Shown: positions 23,785-33,074, numbered from the stretch's first letter. The stretch is DNA of 64,000 nt from Hymenobacter psychrophilus (GCF_900107135.1 NZ_FNOV01000013.1:1-64000), one strand, 5' to 3'. The notes: generated by a model from the letters alone, not told the origin. A program made the numbers and translations.

Positions 23785-26424
23785 CTAAATGCCGATGCCT
23801 ACCCGGATACCGGTGCCAGCGCGAGTGCCCGACTGCAGGCTGGTGTAAAAATCAACCCGCATGACTTTGAAGATATGCTCGATACCGGCGCCCAGCTCCA
23901 GGTAGTGGCCGGCGGCGGGGGTGGTGAGGTAGTTGAGCGAGGCCACTTCCTGCCATTTCAGGCGGCGCAGCAGCGGGATTTTGTTCAGCAGGAAGCCGTT
24001 GAAGTGATGGTTGTAGTGGGCCTCCACGAACTGGTCGGCGGTGCTGAAGCGGTAGTAGTCGAGCAGTTGGAACTGGCTGAAATCGGCGGCCAGGTAGGTG
24101 CGGTTGCCGCTGAAGTGGCGCAAATCCATGAACGCCAGCCGGGGCGAGCCGGGAAAGAAGCCGGCCGCCACCCGGTAGTTGCTCGTGCCCAGCAACCCAA
24201 ACGATACCGATTGCCGCACGCCGGCCTCCAGCAGCGTGTAGCGTACCTCCGAGCCCAGCGCGCCGAGGCCCTGCCGCCAGATGACGGACAGGGTGGGGTA
24301 CTTCGAGCCCAGGTTGAACTTGCCGTTGGGCCGTGTAATGTAGCGCTGGCCGGGCTGGAAGGTGGCCGACAGCTCGGTGCTCAGGGCGCGGCTACGGCCG
24401 AAACCCGTGCCGCCGGGCAGCTCCGCGGCCACCGGGTCGTTGGGCGTAAAGGCCCGACCCGGCACGTCGCGCAGCAGCCTGGTGGTGGTGTTCTGCAGCT
24501 GGTGGCGCACGTCGTAGCTGGTGCGGGCCAGCAGCGTGAGGCCGTTGAGCGGCTCCCACTGGTAGCCCAGCGCGGCGCCGTCGCGGCGGTAGAGCTTGGC
24601 GTAATTGCGGTTTTCGAGTAGCGTGTAGTAGCTGTTGATGAAGGGCGTGAGCTGGCTGCTGCGGTCAAAATTCTCAATGGTGCGGCCCACGCGCGCCACC
24701 AAACGGCCCAGCCGCACGGGGTGCAGCTGCCAGCTGCCCGACACGCTGGGGCTCAGCAGCTCGTTGCTGAAGCCATAGCGCAGGCTTGGCGTAACCGACC
24801 AGGTGCGCCGGTCGTCGGTGCGCTGGGTGAAGGTGGCCTCGGGGTTGAGCACCACGCCCTCGACGGTATTGTAGTTGAGGATGTTGAACACTGGCTGCAC
24901 CGTCCAGCTCTGCTTGGCGAAGGTGCGGCTGTAGGTATAGCCCGTCAGTAGCACCTTGCCCAGGCCCAGCTCGTTGCGCTTGCGGTCCAGCGAATCCTGG
25001 TAGGGCCGCGACTTACGGATAACTTCGGTGCTGTCCTTCACGCGGTAATCGAGCTGCTCCTCATCGGTGAGCGGCGTGGGGCGGATGGTGGCCCAGTAGG
25101 TGGTGTCGCGCTCGTTGGCCGCTTTTTCCACCAGCATAATTTCGCCCTTGCGCAGCTTGCCCACGCCGCTGGTGTCGCGGGCGCTGGCCTGCTCGGCCTT
25201 TTTGGCCTGGCGGCGCACGGCCCGGCTCAGCCCGCTCAGGTCGGGCCGCTGGCGCCTCACCTCGGCCACGGTTTCGCGGCCTACCGGCGCATCGTCGGCC
25301 AGAGTAGGAGCGGGGGCCGCAGTGGGGGCGGGGCGGTTGGGGAAGGTGGGCGTAACGCGGTAGTTGGAGAGCACGGCCGTCGTGTAACCGCTGCCCTTGA
25401 AGCCAAAGGCCGTGAAGCTCACAGTAATCCGCTGCGACTGCATCACCCACACATCCGACGGCCCCGGCGCGGGCACGAATAGCTGCTCGATATGCAGGCC
25501 GTCCACGTAGTCGATTTGCGCCCCCCGGGTCAGGTCCAGCGACACCGACTGCAGCCGCCAGGTGCCATCGACCACGTAAATGTGGCCCGCAAACACGGGG
25601 TCGGAAGCGCGGCGCGGCGTCACCTTGATTTTATGAATCAGCAGGCCGTCGCGCTGGCTGCTGCCCTCCAGCTCGTAGCGGTAGAACAGGAAGGCGTTGC
25701 TGGCAATGGGCGAGACGAAGCCGCGCTCCGAAAAACCGCTTTTCAGCAGGTTCTGGTAGAAATTAAGCCCCCGCCCGGCGCTGGCCCGGTTGAAGCTCAG
25801 GCCCTTGGCGTCGCCGCTCACCCGCGAGGAAATCATGCGCTCCTGCACCACGTTGGGCTGCCGGAAACTCAGCTCCGATACCGATTCAGACAGGTAAAAA
25901 ATGCCCGGCTTGAAGTCGGGACCCACCTTCACGAGGCCCAGAATCTTACCCGGCACGTCGGAGAAGCGGGCCAGTGTTTTCACGTAGGTACGGGCCCGGA
26001 AAGCGGCCACCTCGCGCTCGTGGTAGCGCCGCCACTGCATGGCCTGCTGAATGATGGCGTAGGCGGGGTCTTTGTCGGAGCCGCGCACCACTACTTCGCG
26101 CAGCTGGTAGTTTTCGGGCAGCAGCGTTACGTTGAGTACCGTGGCCGTGTCGCCGCCGGCCACGCGCACGGTTTGCTGGCTGGGCCGGTAGCCCACGTAC
26201 TGAAACACCAGCTCGTAGGTGCCAGCCGCCAGCCGCAGCTGGTAGTCGCCCTGCTCGTTGGCGGCGGTGCTGGTGGTCGTGCCACGCACGGCCACATTGG
26301 CAAAGGCCAGTCCCGCTCCTTGGGGGTCAGCAAGGCGCCCCCGTACTACGCCGCTCCAGGCCGGGCCAGTCAGCAGCAACAGTAGTAAAACAAGCAGCGC
26401 GGGGCGCGAATAAAGCAGGGGCAT
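23785..26424 (-). CDS. DUF5686 outer-membrane protein with carboxypeptidase-regulatory-like domain
   Basis: The 879-residue protein has a signal peptide (LLVLLLLLLTGPAWSG) and a CarboxypepD_reg-like domain (about 26-105, VRGRLADPQGAGLAFANVAV). The long DUF5686 region follows, with AYAIIQQAMQWRRYHEREVA and RARTYVKTLARFSDVPGK. The second half is a predicted beta barrel with alternating aromatic strands, ending in IRVGIGI. The architecture resembles TonB-dependent receptors that lack the plug. Function is unknown. A low-complexity Pro/Ala/charged insert occurs near residues 355-420. Confidence 0.88.
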   Translation of the reverse strand: MPLLYSRPALLVLLLLLLTGPAWSGVVRGRLADPQGAGLAFANVAVRGTTTSTAANEQGDYQLRLAAGTYELVFQYVGYRPSQQTVRVAGGDTATVLNVTLLPENYQLREVVVRGSDKDPAYAIIQQAMQWRRYHEREVAAFRARTYVKTLARFSDVPGKILGLVKVGPDFKPGIFYLSESVSELSFRQPNVVQERMISSRVSGDAKGLSFNRASAGRGLNFYQNLLKSGFSERGFVSPIASNAFLFYRYELEGSSQRDGLLIHKIKVTPRRASDPVFAGHIYVVDGTWRLQSVSLDLTRGAQIDYVDGLHIEQLFVPAPGPSDVWVMQSQRITVSFTAFGFKGSGYTTAVLSNYRVTPTFPNRPAPTAAPAPTLADDAPVGRETVAEVRRQRPDLSGLSRAVRRQAKKAEQASARDTSGVGKLRKGEIMLVEKAANERDTTYWATIRPTPLTDEEQLDYRVKDSTEVIRKSRPYQDSLDRKRNELGLGKVLLTGYTYSRTFAKQSWTVQPVFNILNYNTVEGVVLNPEATFTQRTDDRRTWSVTPSLRYGFSNELLSPSVSGSWQLHPVRLGRLVARVGRTIENFDRSSQLTPFINSYYTLLENRNYAKLYRRDGAALGYQWEPLNGLTLLARTSYDVRHQLQNTTTRLLRDVPGRAFTPNDPVAAELPGGTGFGRSRALSTELSATFQPGQRYITRPNGKFNLGSKYPTLSVIWRQGLGALGSEVRYTLLEAGVRQSVSFGLLGTSNYRVAAGFFPGSPRLAFMDLRHFSGNRTYLAADFSQFQLLDYYRFSTADQFVEAHYNHHFNGFLLNKIPLLRRLKWQEVASLNYLTTPAAGHYLELGAGIEHIFKVMRVDFYTSLQSGTRAGTGIRVGIGI

Positions 26425-26618
26425 ACAAAGCGAATAATCCGGGATGCAAGTAAGAGCAAATCCGTTGGTTTACAGTTGCCTCACCCGGGCTTTTTATGAA
26501 AAGAAACCGTTCGGCAGTCGCGCCTGGTACCGCGTCGTGGCGCATCAGTGAGCTATTTCCTTCTGATTCGCGTTGGGAGAGGTACCTTGTTTCCAGCCCA
26601 CGTTTTCTCCAGCCCATC

Positions 26619-27122
26619 ATGTTTAAGCCCGCCGCGCCCAAGTTCTACACGCCCACCGAAGCCCTGCGCAAAATTGCCGAGTTCTGCGCCTACCAGGAGC
26701 GCTACCAGAAAGAGGTGGAAGCCAAGCTGCGCAGCTACGGCCTGAATGAGGACGAAGCGGGCGAAATCATCATCCGCCTGAGCCGCGAAAAGCTGCTCGA
26801 CGAGGAGCGTTTCGCCCAGGCCTACGTGCGGGGCCATTACAGCAGCAAAAAGTGGGGCCGCCGCCGCATCCTGCAGGAGCTCAAGCAGAAAGGCATTTCC
26901 GACTACTGCATCAAGTCGGGCATGAAGGAAATCGACGGTGATGTGTACTACCAGAACCTGGTAGATCTGCTCGAAAAAAAGGACCGCCAGGAAAAGGAGC
27001 GCCACCCCGGCAAGCGCCGCCAGAAAATCCAGGTGTATCTGATGGGCAAAGGCTACGAGCAGGACCTCATCAAAATGGCCCTGGACGATTTGGGTAAGGA
27101 GGCTGAGGATGACGACGAATAA
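26619..27122 (+). CDS. recX: RecX regulatory protein
   Basis: The 167-residue protein matches RecX three-helix repeats: AEFCAYQERYQKEVEAKLR, IIRLSREKLLDEERFAQAYV then KKWGRRRILQELKQKGIS, and a third repeat ending at KGYEQDLIKMALDDL. RecX binds RecA filaments and limits recombination. The Lys/Glu-rich tail is acidic. No recA lies in the window. The ATG at 26619 (MFKPAAPKFYTP) was chosen over an upstream in-frame start because earlier residues look non-coding. Confidence 0.9.
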   Translation: MFKPAAPKFYTPTEALRKIAEFCAYQERYQKEVEAKLRSYGLNEDEAGEIIIRLSREKLLDEERFAQAYVRGHYSSKKWGRRRILQELKQKGISDYCIKSGMKEIDGDVYYQNLVDLLEKKDRQEKERHPGKRRQKIQVYLMGKGYEQDLIKMALDDLGKEAEDDDE

Positions 27123-27123
27123 G

Positions 27124-27161
27124 ACGACGTAGGGGCGGGGCAAGCCCCGCCCCTACGTCGT
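27124..27161. terminator. GTAGGGGCGGGGC palindrome between convergent recX and DUF4230 genes
   Basis: Perfect 18-bp arms (27124-27141 and 27144-27161) with a two-base spacer AA. The core is the same as the 23666-23763 repeat. There is no long T-run, so it acts as a terminator only by inference from its position and stability. Confidence 0.7.
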
Positions 27162-27163
27162 TC

Positions 27164-27793
27164 TTACCGTTTCGCTGGCACCGTCGGGTTCTGCATCTGC
27201 CGGCTCAGAATAACGCGGCGGCCGGTCATGGTTTCGAGCATGGGCCGCAGGATTTGCTGGGCATTCTGCTCGGTCTGGGCCAGAATGCCGGAGTTGAGGG
27301 CGGCGCGGCGCACGTTCTGCTCGGCGTATTTGTAGCCGGCATCCACCAGCTCGGCATCCTGGAAAAAGCCGTTTTCGATGCTGTAGACCTTGCTTTTGCT
27401 GTGGTCAATCTGCCAGACGCACAGTTCGGGCGCCGGCAACGCCACGCGCACTATAGAGTCGCCCTCCAACACCACATCCTGGGGCCGTAGCTTGCGCAAA
27501 TCGAGGCAGCCGATGGCGTTACCGGCCACAATGAGGGCCACCTTGGCGTCGGGCAGGAAGCGGTAGGTGCTCTTTTTGTACTCCACCACATCGCGGAATT
27601 CGTAGCGTACCAGTTCCATGCGGCCCAGCGCCTCCACCTTCTGCAGTACGGTGTTGTGGGTGATGGTCACGCGGGGCGCGGGATTGAGCGGGTTCTCGAA
27701 GTCGGATAGCGCGGGGCGCACTTTGGTCCAGAGAAACCAGCCCAGGCCCGCCAGAAACAGCAGGGGCAGCAGGCGGCGCAGGAGTTGGGGCAT
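27164..27793 (-). CDS. DUF4230 membrane-anchored protein
   Basis: The 209-residue protein starts with MPQLLRRLLPLLFLAGLGWF, a single N-terminal membrane anchor. The DUF4230 region follows, with THNTVLQKVEALGRMELVRY and YEFRDVVEYKK. Its VALIVAGNAIGCLDLRKL part is typical (GxxxxxIDLxKL), then IENGFFQDAELVDAGYKYAE. Function is unknown. The frame extends 31 codons further upstream, but that part overlaps the divergent gene's promoter region and lacks the anchor pattern. Confidence 0.87.
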   Translation of the reverse strand: MPQLLRRLLPLLFLAGLGWFLWTKVRPALSDFENPLNPAPRVTITHNTVLQKVEALGRMELVRYEFRDVVEYKKSTYRFLPDAKVALIVAGNAIGCLDLRKLRPQDVVLEGDSIVRVALPAPELCVWQIDHSKSKVYSIENGFFQDAELVDAGYKYAEQNVRRAALNSGILAQTEQNAQQILRPMLETMTGRRVILSRQMQNPTVPAKR

Positions 27794-27910
27794 CGTGGGA
27801 GGAAGTGAAGAAGGAGCTTGGGCTTGGATACGCAGAAAGCGGCCCCAAGGACAAAACAGGTCAGTTCGCTGTGCGGCAAAAAGCATAGTTCGCTTTGGCC
27901 CGTTCTCCCG

Positions 27911-27917
27911 TACTTTG
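27911..27917 (+). promoter_or_regulatory. -7-like element abutting the start codon
   Basis: TACTTTG, one base shorter than TAnnTTTG, ends five bases before the ATG at 27923. If used, the mRNA would have almost no leader. Confidence 0.35.
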
Positions 27918-27922
27918 TCCCG

Positions 27923-29128
27923 ATGCCGCCAACTGCCCGCCTGTTAGCCCTGGTACACCGGGCCACTGTCTCCCCGTTTTGGGCGTGGCTGCGCCGCTGG
28001 CACGGCTGGCTGCTGGCGGGCCTGTGGGCGCTGCAACAGCTGCTGCAACTGGTGCAAAATCAAGGTCCGCGCCATATGCACGACAGTGCCCGCTACCTGT
28101 ACTCCGCCCAGCAAATCGCCGACGGCTGGCAGTTTGCCGGCGGCCACAACCTGCGTTATGTGGGTTATCCGCTATTCATGGCGCTTTGGCTAAAGCTGGG
28201 CACGGGCTGGTGGGGAATAGCACTGGCGCAGGTGGCGCTCAGTGGACTGGCAGCCTGGGCTTTCTACGCCACTGTGCGCCGCCTTGCCCCCTCGCCGGCC
28301 GACTGGCGGCCCGCCGCCCTGGCCACAGTGGCCCTCGTGGGCTGGCCCGATGTGCAGCGGTTCAACTGGTACCTGCTCACCGAGTCACTCTTCATCAGTC
28401 TGCTGATTTTTTCGTTCTGGGCGCTGGTACGGATGCGGCATGCCTCGGTCGGCCGCTGGTTGTTGCTGGGTGGCGCACTGGTACTGGTGGGTATTATCCG
28501 GCCCAATGGATTTATTGCAACGGCCGCCGCCGCCGCCGCTGGTATGGCTTACTTATGGGCGCGGCCCGGTCGGCGGGCTTTCCGCTGGGCGCTGGCGGGT
28601 CTCGCCTTGCTGGCCCCGCTGAGCTGGTGGGTACTGAACAAACTGCTGTTTACCTTCACGCTGATTGAAACCTACATGCAGGGCAATGTAATCGGCGGGT
28701 ACAACCACTGGCTACTGGAACCAACTGAGCCGCTCCGGTTTCCGCCCACCAATTTGGCGCCAGTGCTACGACTGGTGTATTTTATGGCCGCTAACCCTTG
28801 GTATTTCGGCAAGCTGGCGGTGCTAAAAGGGCTTACCCTATTCTTCTACATCAAGAGCTATTACTCCTGGTCGCATATTTTACTGATTATTCTTTTCATC
28901 TATCCCAGCTATTGGCTGGCGTGGAAAGGCCTGCGTAGCGCAGCCTGGCTGCCGGCCCGCACGTTTCTGGTAGCCGTCATGGGCCTGCAAACAATGATGG
29001 TGATGATGACTATCGACGATTGGGATGTGCGGTTTATCGTGCCGCTACTGCCCTGCGTCTTTGCGCTGGCTGGCCTGGCCATTGCCCGGTGGTCAGCCGA
29101 GGAAGGGCAGGCCGCTATCAGCCGTTAG
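27923..29128 (+). CDS. multi-pass membrane protein, GT-C-like glycosyltransferase candidate
   Basis: The 401-residue protein has about nine to ten membrane segments. After the first one it carries PRHMHDSARYLYSAQQIADG, an acidic residue in the first outer loop followed by Tyr-Leu, as in GT-C enzymes that use polyprenyl-phosphate sugars. LRYVGYPLFMALWLKLGTGW and ESLFISLLIFSFWALVRM follow, again like PMT/ArnT relatives. This assignment rests on pattern and topology, not on a full motif set. Position between DUF4230 and an ACC-deaminase homologue gives no context for the substrate. Confidence 0.6.
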   Translation: MPPTARLLALVHRATVSPFWAWLRRWHGWLLAGLWALQQLLQLVQNQGPRHMHDSARYLYSAQQIADGWQFAGGHNLRYVGYPLFMALWLKLGTGWWGIALAQVALSGLAAWAFYATVRRLAPSPADWRPAALATVALVGWPDVQRFNWYLLTESLFISLLIFSFWALVRMRHASVGRWLLLGGALVLVGIIRPNGFIATAAAAAAGMAYLWARPGRRAFRWALAGLALLAPLSWWVLNKLLFTFTLIETYMQGNVIGGYNHWLLEPTEPLRFPPTNLAPVLRLVYFMAANPWYFGKLAVLKGLTLFFYIKSYYSWSHILLIILFIYPSYWLAWKGLRSAAWLPARTFLVAVMGLQTMMVMMTIDDWDVRFIVPLLPCVFALAGLAIARWSAEEGQAAISR

Positions 29129-29137
29129 CACCGCCTG

Positions 29138-30043
29138 TCAGCCGGGCTCGCCACCAAACCCCACCCAGGCCTGCAAGCCACCGGTATGGATAGCCAACAC
29201 CGTGCTGCCGCGCTCAAAATGGCCCTTTGCCGCCAAATTCAGCAGCCCACACAGCAGCTTGCCGGTGTAAATCGGGTCGAGCAGGATGCCGTGGCGCTGC
29301 CGAAAATCAACGATGAACTGCCGCAGCTCCGGCCCGAGGCGGGCGTAGCCGCCGCCGTGGTAGTCGGTGTTCAGCTCCCAGTTGGTGTAGGTGCGGCCGG
29401 TGGCCTGCTGGGTGAGCTGGTTGATATCGGCGCGCAGGAAACCGGCGCCTTTGAGGGCGGCTAGGCCCAGGGCCCGGCGCTGGCCATCCAGGCCGGTGAG
29501 CAGGCCGGCCAGCGTGCCGCCGGTGCCGCAGGCTACGGCCAGCACATCGAAATTGGTGCGGGTTAGCAGCTCCCGGGCCAGTTCGGCGCAGCCGGGCAGG
29601 GCCAGCGCGTTGGAACCGCCCTCGGGCAGCACGTAGGCCGGCCCGGTATCATGCAGCAGAGCGGCTAAAAACTCCGGCTCGTGCTTGCGGCGGTAGGTTT
29701 CGCGGTCGAGAAAGCGCAGCTCCATGCCATCGGCGCGGGCGCGGGCCAGCGTGGGGTTGAGGAGGCGGGTGGCCAGCTCGTCGCCGCGCACAAAGCCCAC
29801 GGTGCGGCGGCCCAGCAGACGGCCGGCGGCAGCCACGGCCGCCAAGTGGTTGGAGTAGGCCCCACCGAACGTCAGCAGCGTGTTCAGCCCCAGCCGGTCG
29901 GCTTCCTGCAGGTTATGCTTCAGCTTGCGCCACTTGTTGCCCGGCAGCTCGGGGTGCGTCAGCTCATCACGGGCCAGCAGGAATTGCACGCCGTGGTACT
30001 CGCCCAGCGGTGAGATGGTGAGCTGGTGAGTTGGTGAGTTCAT
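29138..30043 (-). CDS. ACC deaminase / D-cysteine desulfhydrase family PLP enzyme
   Basis: The 301-residue protein belongs to the tryptophan-synthase-beta PLP fold. The PLP-binding Lys37 lies in ELPGNKWRKLKHNL, followed by the Ser/Asn/His loop FGGAYSNHLAAVAAAGRLLG. The phosphate-binding glycines are AVACGTGGTLAGLLTGL. The C-terminal part has DPIYTGKLLCGL and AIHTGGLQAWVGF. Family members cleave 1-aminocyclopropane-1-carboxylate or D-cysteine; the two activities cannot be separated by eye, and desulfhydrase is more usual in non-plant-associated bacteria. The ATG at 30043 was preferred to an upstream non-homologous start. Confidence 0.87.
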   Translation of the reverse strand: MNSPTHQLTISPLGEYHGVQFLLARDELTHPELPGNKWRKLKHNLQEADRLGLNTLLTFGGAYSNHLAAVAAAGRLLGRRTVGFVRGDELATRLLNPTLARARADGMELRFLDRETYRRKHEPEFLAALLHDTGPAYVLPEGGSNALALPGCAELARELLTRTNFDVLAVACGTGGTLAGLLTGLDGQRRALGLAALKGAGFLRADINQLTQQATGRTYTNWELNTDYHGGGYARLGPELRQFIVDFRQRHGILLDPIYTGKLLCGLLNLAAKGHFERGSTVLAIHTGGLQAWVGFGGEPG

Positions 30044-30057
30044 GCTTGGAATCGGCC

Positions 30058-30157
30058 AATCTACTCTCATCCTGCGCTTGCTAAGGACCTCATCACCGAA
30101 GGCGCAACTTGTTTTTCAGTGATACAATCCTTCGCAAGCGCAGGATGAGAGTAGATT
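30058..30157. repeat. inverted repeat with perfect 24-bp arms
   Basis: Arms 30058-30081 (AATCTACTCTCATCCTGCGC then TTGC) and 30134-30157 are exact complements, with a 52-bp spacer. It sits between two minus-strand genes, just after the YfhO stop and before the deaminase start codon. There is no T-run. It is unrelated to the other repeat families here. Confidence 0.85.
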
Positions 30158-30165
30158 TCACCCGC

Positions 30166-32784
30166 TTATCCTGTCACCAACTCGCCCTCCGGCTGCTCGG
30201 CGGCCGGCGCACCCCAGAAGGCGTAGTAGGTGGCCCACAGAAGCAGCAGAATCAGGAGCACCGACGATACCAGCGACACGGTGTTGCCCAGGGCGTAGGC
30301 GGTGGGCTCGAACTTGAACTCGATGGTGTGGGTGCCGGCCGGTACTGGCAGGGCCCGTAGCACATAATCGGCGCGCAGGTGCGGTACGGGCTTGCCGTCG
30401 AGGTAAGCCTGCCAGCCGTCGGCATAGTAGATTTCCGAGAACACCACCAGGCCATCCTGCACGGCGGTGGTGCGGTAGGTGAGGGCGTTGGGGGTGTACT
30501 TGGTGAGGGCAATGGTGGAGCCCGCGGCGGCGTAGCTGGCTTTGAGGCCGGGGAACTTGCTGGCATCCACGACGGCCGTGGTGGCGGGGTCGAGGGTGGT
30601 CAGGGCCTGAATTTCCTGGTCGGGGTTCTGCACGGTTTGCACCTGGCTCACGTACCAGGCATTGCCCAGCGCGCCGGGGTTGCGGATGGCCTGGGCGGGC
30701 TGCTTCTCTGCGGCGGGCGTGATGAGGTAGCGCGTGTTGAGCATGTTGAGCACCGGGGCCGCGTCGGGCCGGTTCTCGGTGTAGATGCGCTGGAGCTGGG
30801 GCGAAATCTGCCGCTCAATCAAATCCTGGTAGCGGCGCAGCTTGGCGCCGTGGTAGCCCCCGATGCTCTTGTGGTAGTAGGAGGTCTGGGCGTCGTTGAA
30901 CGGGTTGGCCATGTTCAGCACCCGGTAGCTCAGGTCCTTGTCCTGCAGAATCTGCTCGTCCACGGCTGAGGGGACGAACTGTTCGGCCACAGTTTCGCGC
31001 TGGAAGTTGTCGTCGTTGAGGTAGCGCTTATCCACGCCCCACAAATCAACCAGCGTGAGCAGGCCCACCAAGGCCGCCGCCATGCCAACCGACAGCTTAC
31101 GCTGCAGGAAAAACCACAGCACCCCGGCCGCCAGCGCCATAAATAGCAGCGAGCGGAACACGTCGTTATTCAGCATGGAAGAACGGTCGGCCCGGATGGC
31201 TTCGAGCGGAAAGCCGCCCTGCTGGAGCTGGGCATCAATGGGAGCCGAAAAATCGGAAACCAGACCCACCAGCAAAGCCAGCACGCATAGGCCGGCCGTA
31301 ATAGCCAGCGCCCGCAGCACGTGCTTTTTCAGGTACGCTGTGTCGGCATCGTCGAGGGGCCGGCCGGCCAGCGCGGCCAGGCTGGGGTGGCTGCTGATGG
31401 GCGCGGCCGAAGCGGCCGGCGCGAAGCCAGCGCGGCCCCGCAGCACCCGCGCCAGTGCCAGCACCGCCAGCACCGGCATGGCCAGTTGGGCAATTACCAG
31501 TGCCATGCTCACGGCCCGGAACTTGTTATAGCCCGGAAACAGGTCGAACATCAGGTAGTTAAACGTCTCGAAGTTCTTGCCCCAGGCCAGCACAATGGAT
31601 AACAGTGTGCCCACCAGCAGCCAGATGCGGGTGCGGCGGTCGGCCACCATCAGGCCCAGCACAAACAGGAAAAACACCACCGCGCCCACATACACCGGCC
31701 CGCTCGTGATGGGCTGGTCGCCCCAGTAGGTCGGCATCTGGGCCAGGTAGTCGTTCAGCTGCGCGGGCGGCACGCCGGCCGCCACCAGGGCCTTGCCGGT
31801 GGCCGAATTCTCGCTCAGCTTCATCTGCGAAGCGCCGCCGTAGAAGTTGGGAATCAGCAGGGTAGCCGTTTCGCCGATGCCGTAGCTGTAGCTGAAGGCA
31901 TACTCGCGGCTGAGGCCGGAGCCGCCGTCCACCGGCTCCGGCGAGGCCGGCTGGCCGGGCGTGGCGGGTGGTGGCGTAGTCAGCTCCGAGCGGCCCCGGA
32001 TGCTGTACTGGCCGTATTCGAGCGTGGTATACAGGCGGCCGAAACTCACGCCCGCTGCCAGCAACGCCCCCACGGCCAGCAGGGCCGTGCGCGTGAAAAA
32101 CGCGGGCAGGCGCTTCTCCCTGAATGCAAAAATCAGCTCCACCACCCCAAACACCAGCACCAGCAGCAGCAGGTAGTAGGTTATCTGGAGGTGGTTGGAG
32201 CGGATGTTCATGGCCAGCCCCAGCGTGAACAGCGCCATGCCCAGCCACTTATTGCGCCGGAACGTGACGAGCAAGCCCGCCAGCACCAGCGGCGCGTAGG
32301 CCAGCGCCAAGCTCTTGGTGTTGTGGCCGGCGGCCAGAATAATAAGGTTGTAGCTCGTGAAGCCCAGCGCCACCGCGCCCACCACGCTCAGCAGCGGCGA
32401 GAGGCCCAGCGCCAGTCCCAGCGCGTAGCCGCACACCAGGGCCAGAAACAGGTTGGCCACCACGGCCGGCAAATCGAGCGTGAACAGCTTGTGCAGGTAC
32501 AGGCTCAAATCGCCCGGGAAGCGGGTGCTGATGAGGTAGGTGGGCATGCCCGAAAACATGGAGTTGGTCCAGAGCGCCTCCTCGCCGGTGGCCTCGCGGA
32601 ACTGGGCCGCCTCGCGGGCACCCCCGTTGAACTGCACAATGTCGTGCTGGGCCAGGGTTTTATCCTCGAATAGAATCGGGGCGAAGTACACGCTGGCCAG
32701 CGCCAGGAAAAACAATACGGCCAGCAGGTGCGGCAGCACCCGGCGCCACAGCGGCGCGGGCGTAGGGCGAAGAGGAGTAGTCAT
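30166..32784 (-). CDS. YfhO-family membrane protein
   Basis: The 872-residue protein has about 12 membrane segments. It carries the YfhO signature in its first outer loop (FEDKTLAQHDIVQFNGGARE and FSGMPTYLIS) and the motif IRSNHLQITYYLLL. A large C-terminal soluble domain (about 640-850) holds FSEIYYADGWQAYLDGKPVP, then the last membrane segment. YfhO proteins are GT-C-like; in Gram-positive bacteria they glycosylate lipoteichoic acid. In Bacteroidota the substrate is unknown. Ends with EQPEGELVTG. Confidence 0.88.
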   Translation of the reverse strand: MTTPLRPTPAPLWRRVLPHLLAVLFFLALASVYFAPILFEDKTLAQHDIVQFNGGAREAAQFREATGEEALWTNSMFSGMPTYLISTRFPGDLSLYLHKLFTLDLPAVVANLFLALVCGYALGLALGLSPLLSVVGAVALGFTSYNLIILAAGHNTKSLALAYAPLVLAGLLVTFRRNKWLGMALFTLGLAMNIRSNHLQITYYLLLLVLVFGVVELIFAFREKRLPAFFTRTALLAVGALLAAGVSFGRLYTTLEYGQYSIRGRSELTTPPPATPGQPASPEPVDGGSGLSREYAFSYSYGIGETATLLIPNFYGGASQMKLSENSATGKALVAAGVPPAQLNDYLAQMPTYWGDQPITSGPVYVGAVVFFLFVLGLMVADRRTRIWLLVGTLLSIVLAWGKNFETFNYLMFDLFPGYNKFRAVSMALVIAQLAMPVLAVLALARVLRGRAGFAPAASAAPISSHPSLAALAGRPLDDADTAYLKKHVLRALAITAGLCVLALLVGLVSDFSAPIDAQLQQGGFPLEAIRADRSSMLNNDVFRSLLFMALAAGVLWFFLQRKLSVGMAAALVGLLTLVDLWGVDKRYLNDDNFQRETVAEQFVPSAVDEQILQDKDLSYRVLNMANPFNDAQTSYYHKSIGGYHGAKLRRYQDLIERQISPQLQRIYTENRPDAAPVLNMLNTRYLITPAAEKQPAQAIRNPGALGNAWYVSQVQTVQNPDQEIQALTTLDPATTAVVDASKFPGLKASYAAAGSTIALTKYTPNALTYRTTAVQDGLVVFSEIYYADGWQAYLDGKPVPHLRADYVLRALPVPAGTHTIEFKFEPTAYALGNTVSLVSSVLLILLLLWATYYAFWGAPAAEQPEGELVTG

Positions 32785-32891
32785 TCGGCTTGAAAAGAAG
32801 TCGGAATCGGAAGCCCGAAGGTACTATATGTTCGCGGGGCGGAAGTAGCGGAAGGTTTGCAGGGCTGCGGAAAGAAAAGAACAGGAGAGTA

Positions 32892-33007
32892 AAAGAACGG
32901 GTCATGCTGAACGCAGCCGAAGCATCTCTACCGCAGTGCTAATCCTGACGCCAGCGTTTACCATTGCAGTAGAGATGCTTCGGCTGCGCTCAGCATGACC
33001 CGTTCTT
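32892..33007. repeat. GAAGCATCTC-family inverted repeat
   Basis: The arms at about 32892-32935 and 32964-33007 are inverse copies with two mismatches. The core GCAGCCGAAGCATCTC plus GGTCATGCTGA is a sequence I associate with dispersed repeats in Hymenobacter-like genomes. It lies in the divergent region between the yfhO-like and murF-alr genes. Confidence 0.85.
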
Positions 33008-33061
33008 TATTTTCCCGCCATCCTTCGTCACCACCCCACCAACTTCCCACCGCTCACCCGC

Positions 33062-33069
33062 TACTTTTG
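33062..33069 (+). promoter_or_regulatory. -7 element abutting the murF-alr start codon
   Basis: TACTTTTG matches TAnnTTTG exactly and is followed by only five bases before the ATG at 33075. Transcription would start at or within the start codon, suggesting a leaderless mRNA. Confidence 0.55.
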
Positions 33070-33074
33070 CGCCC

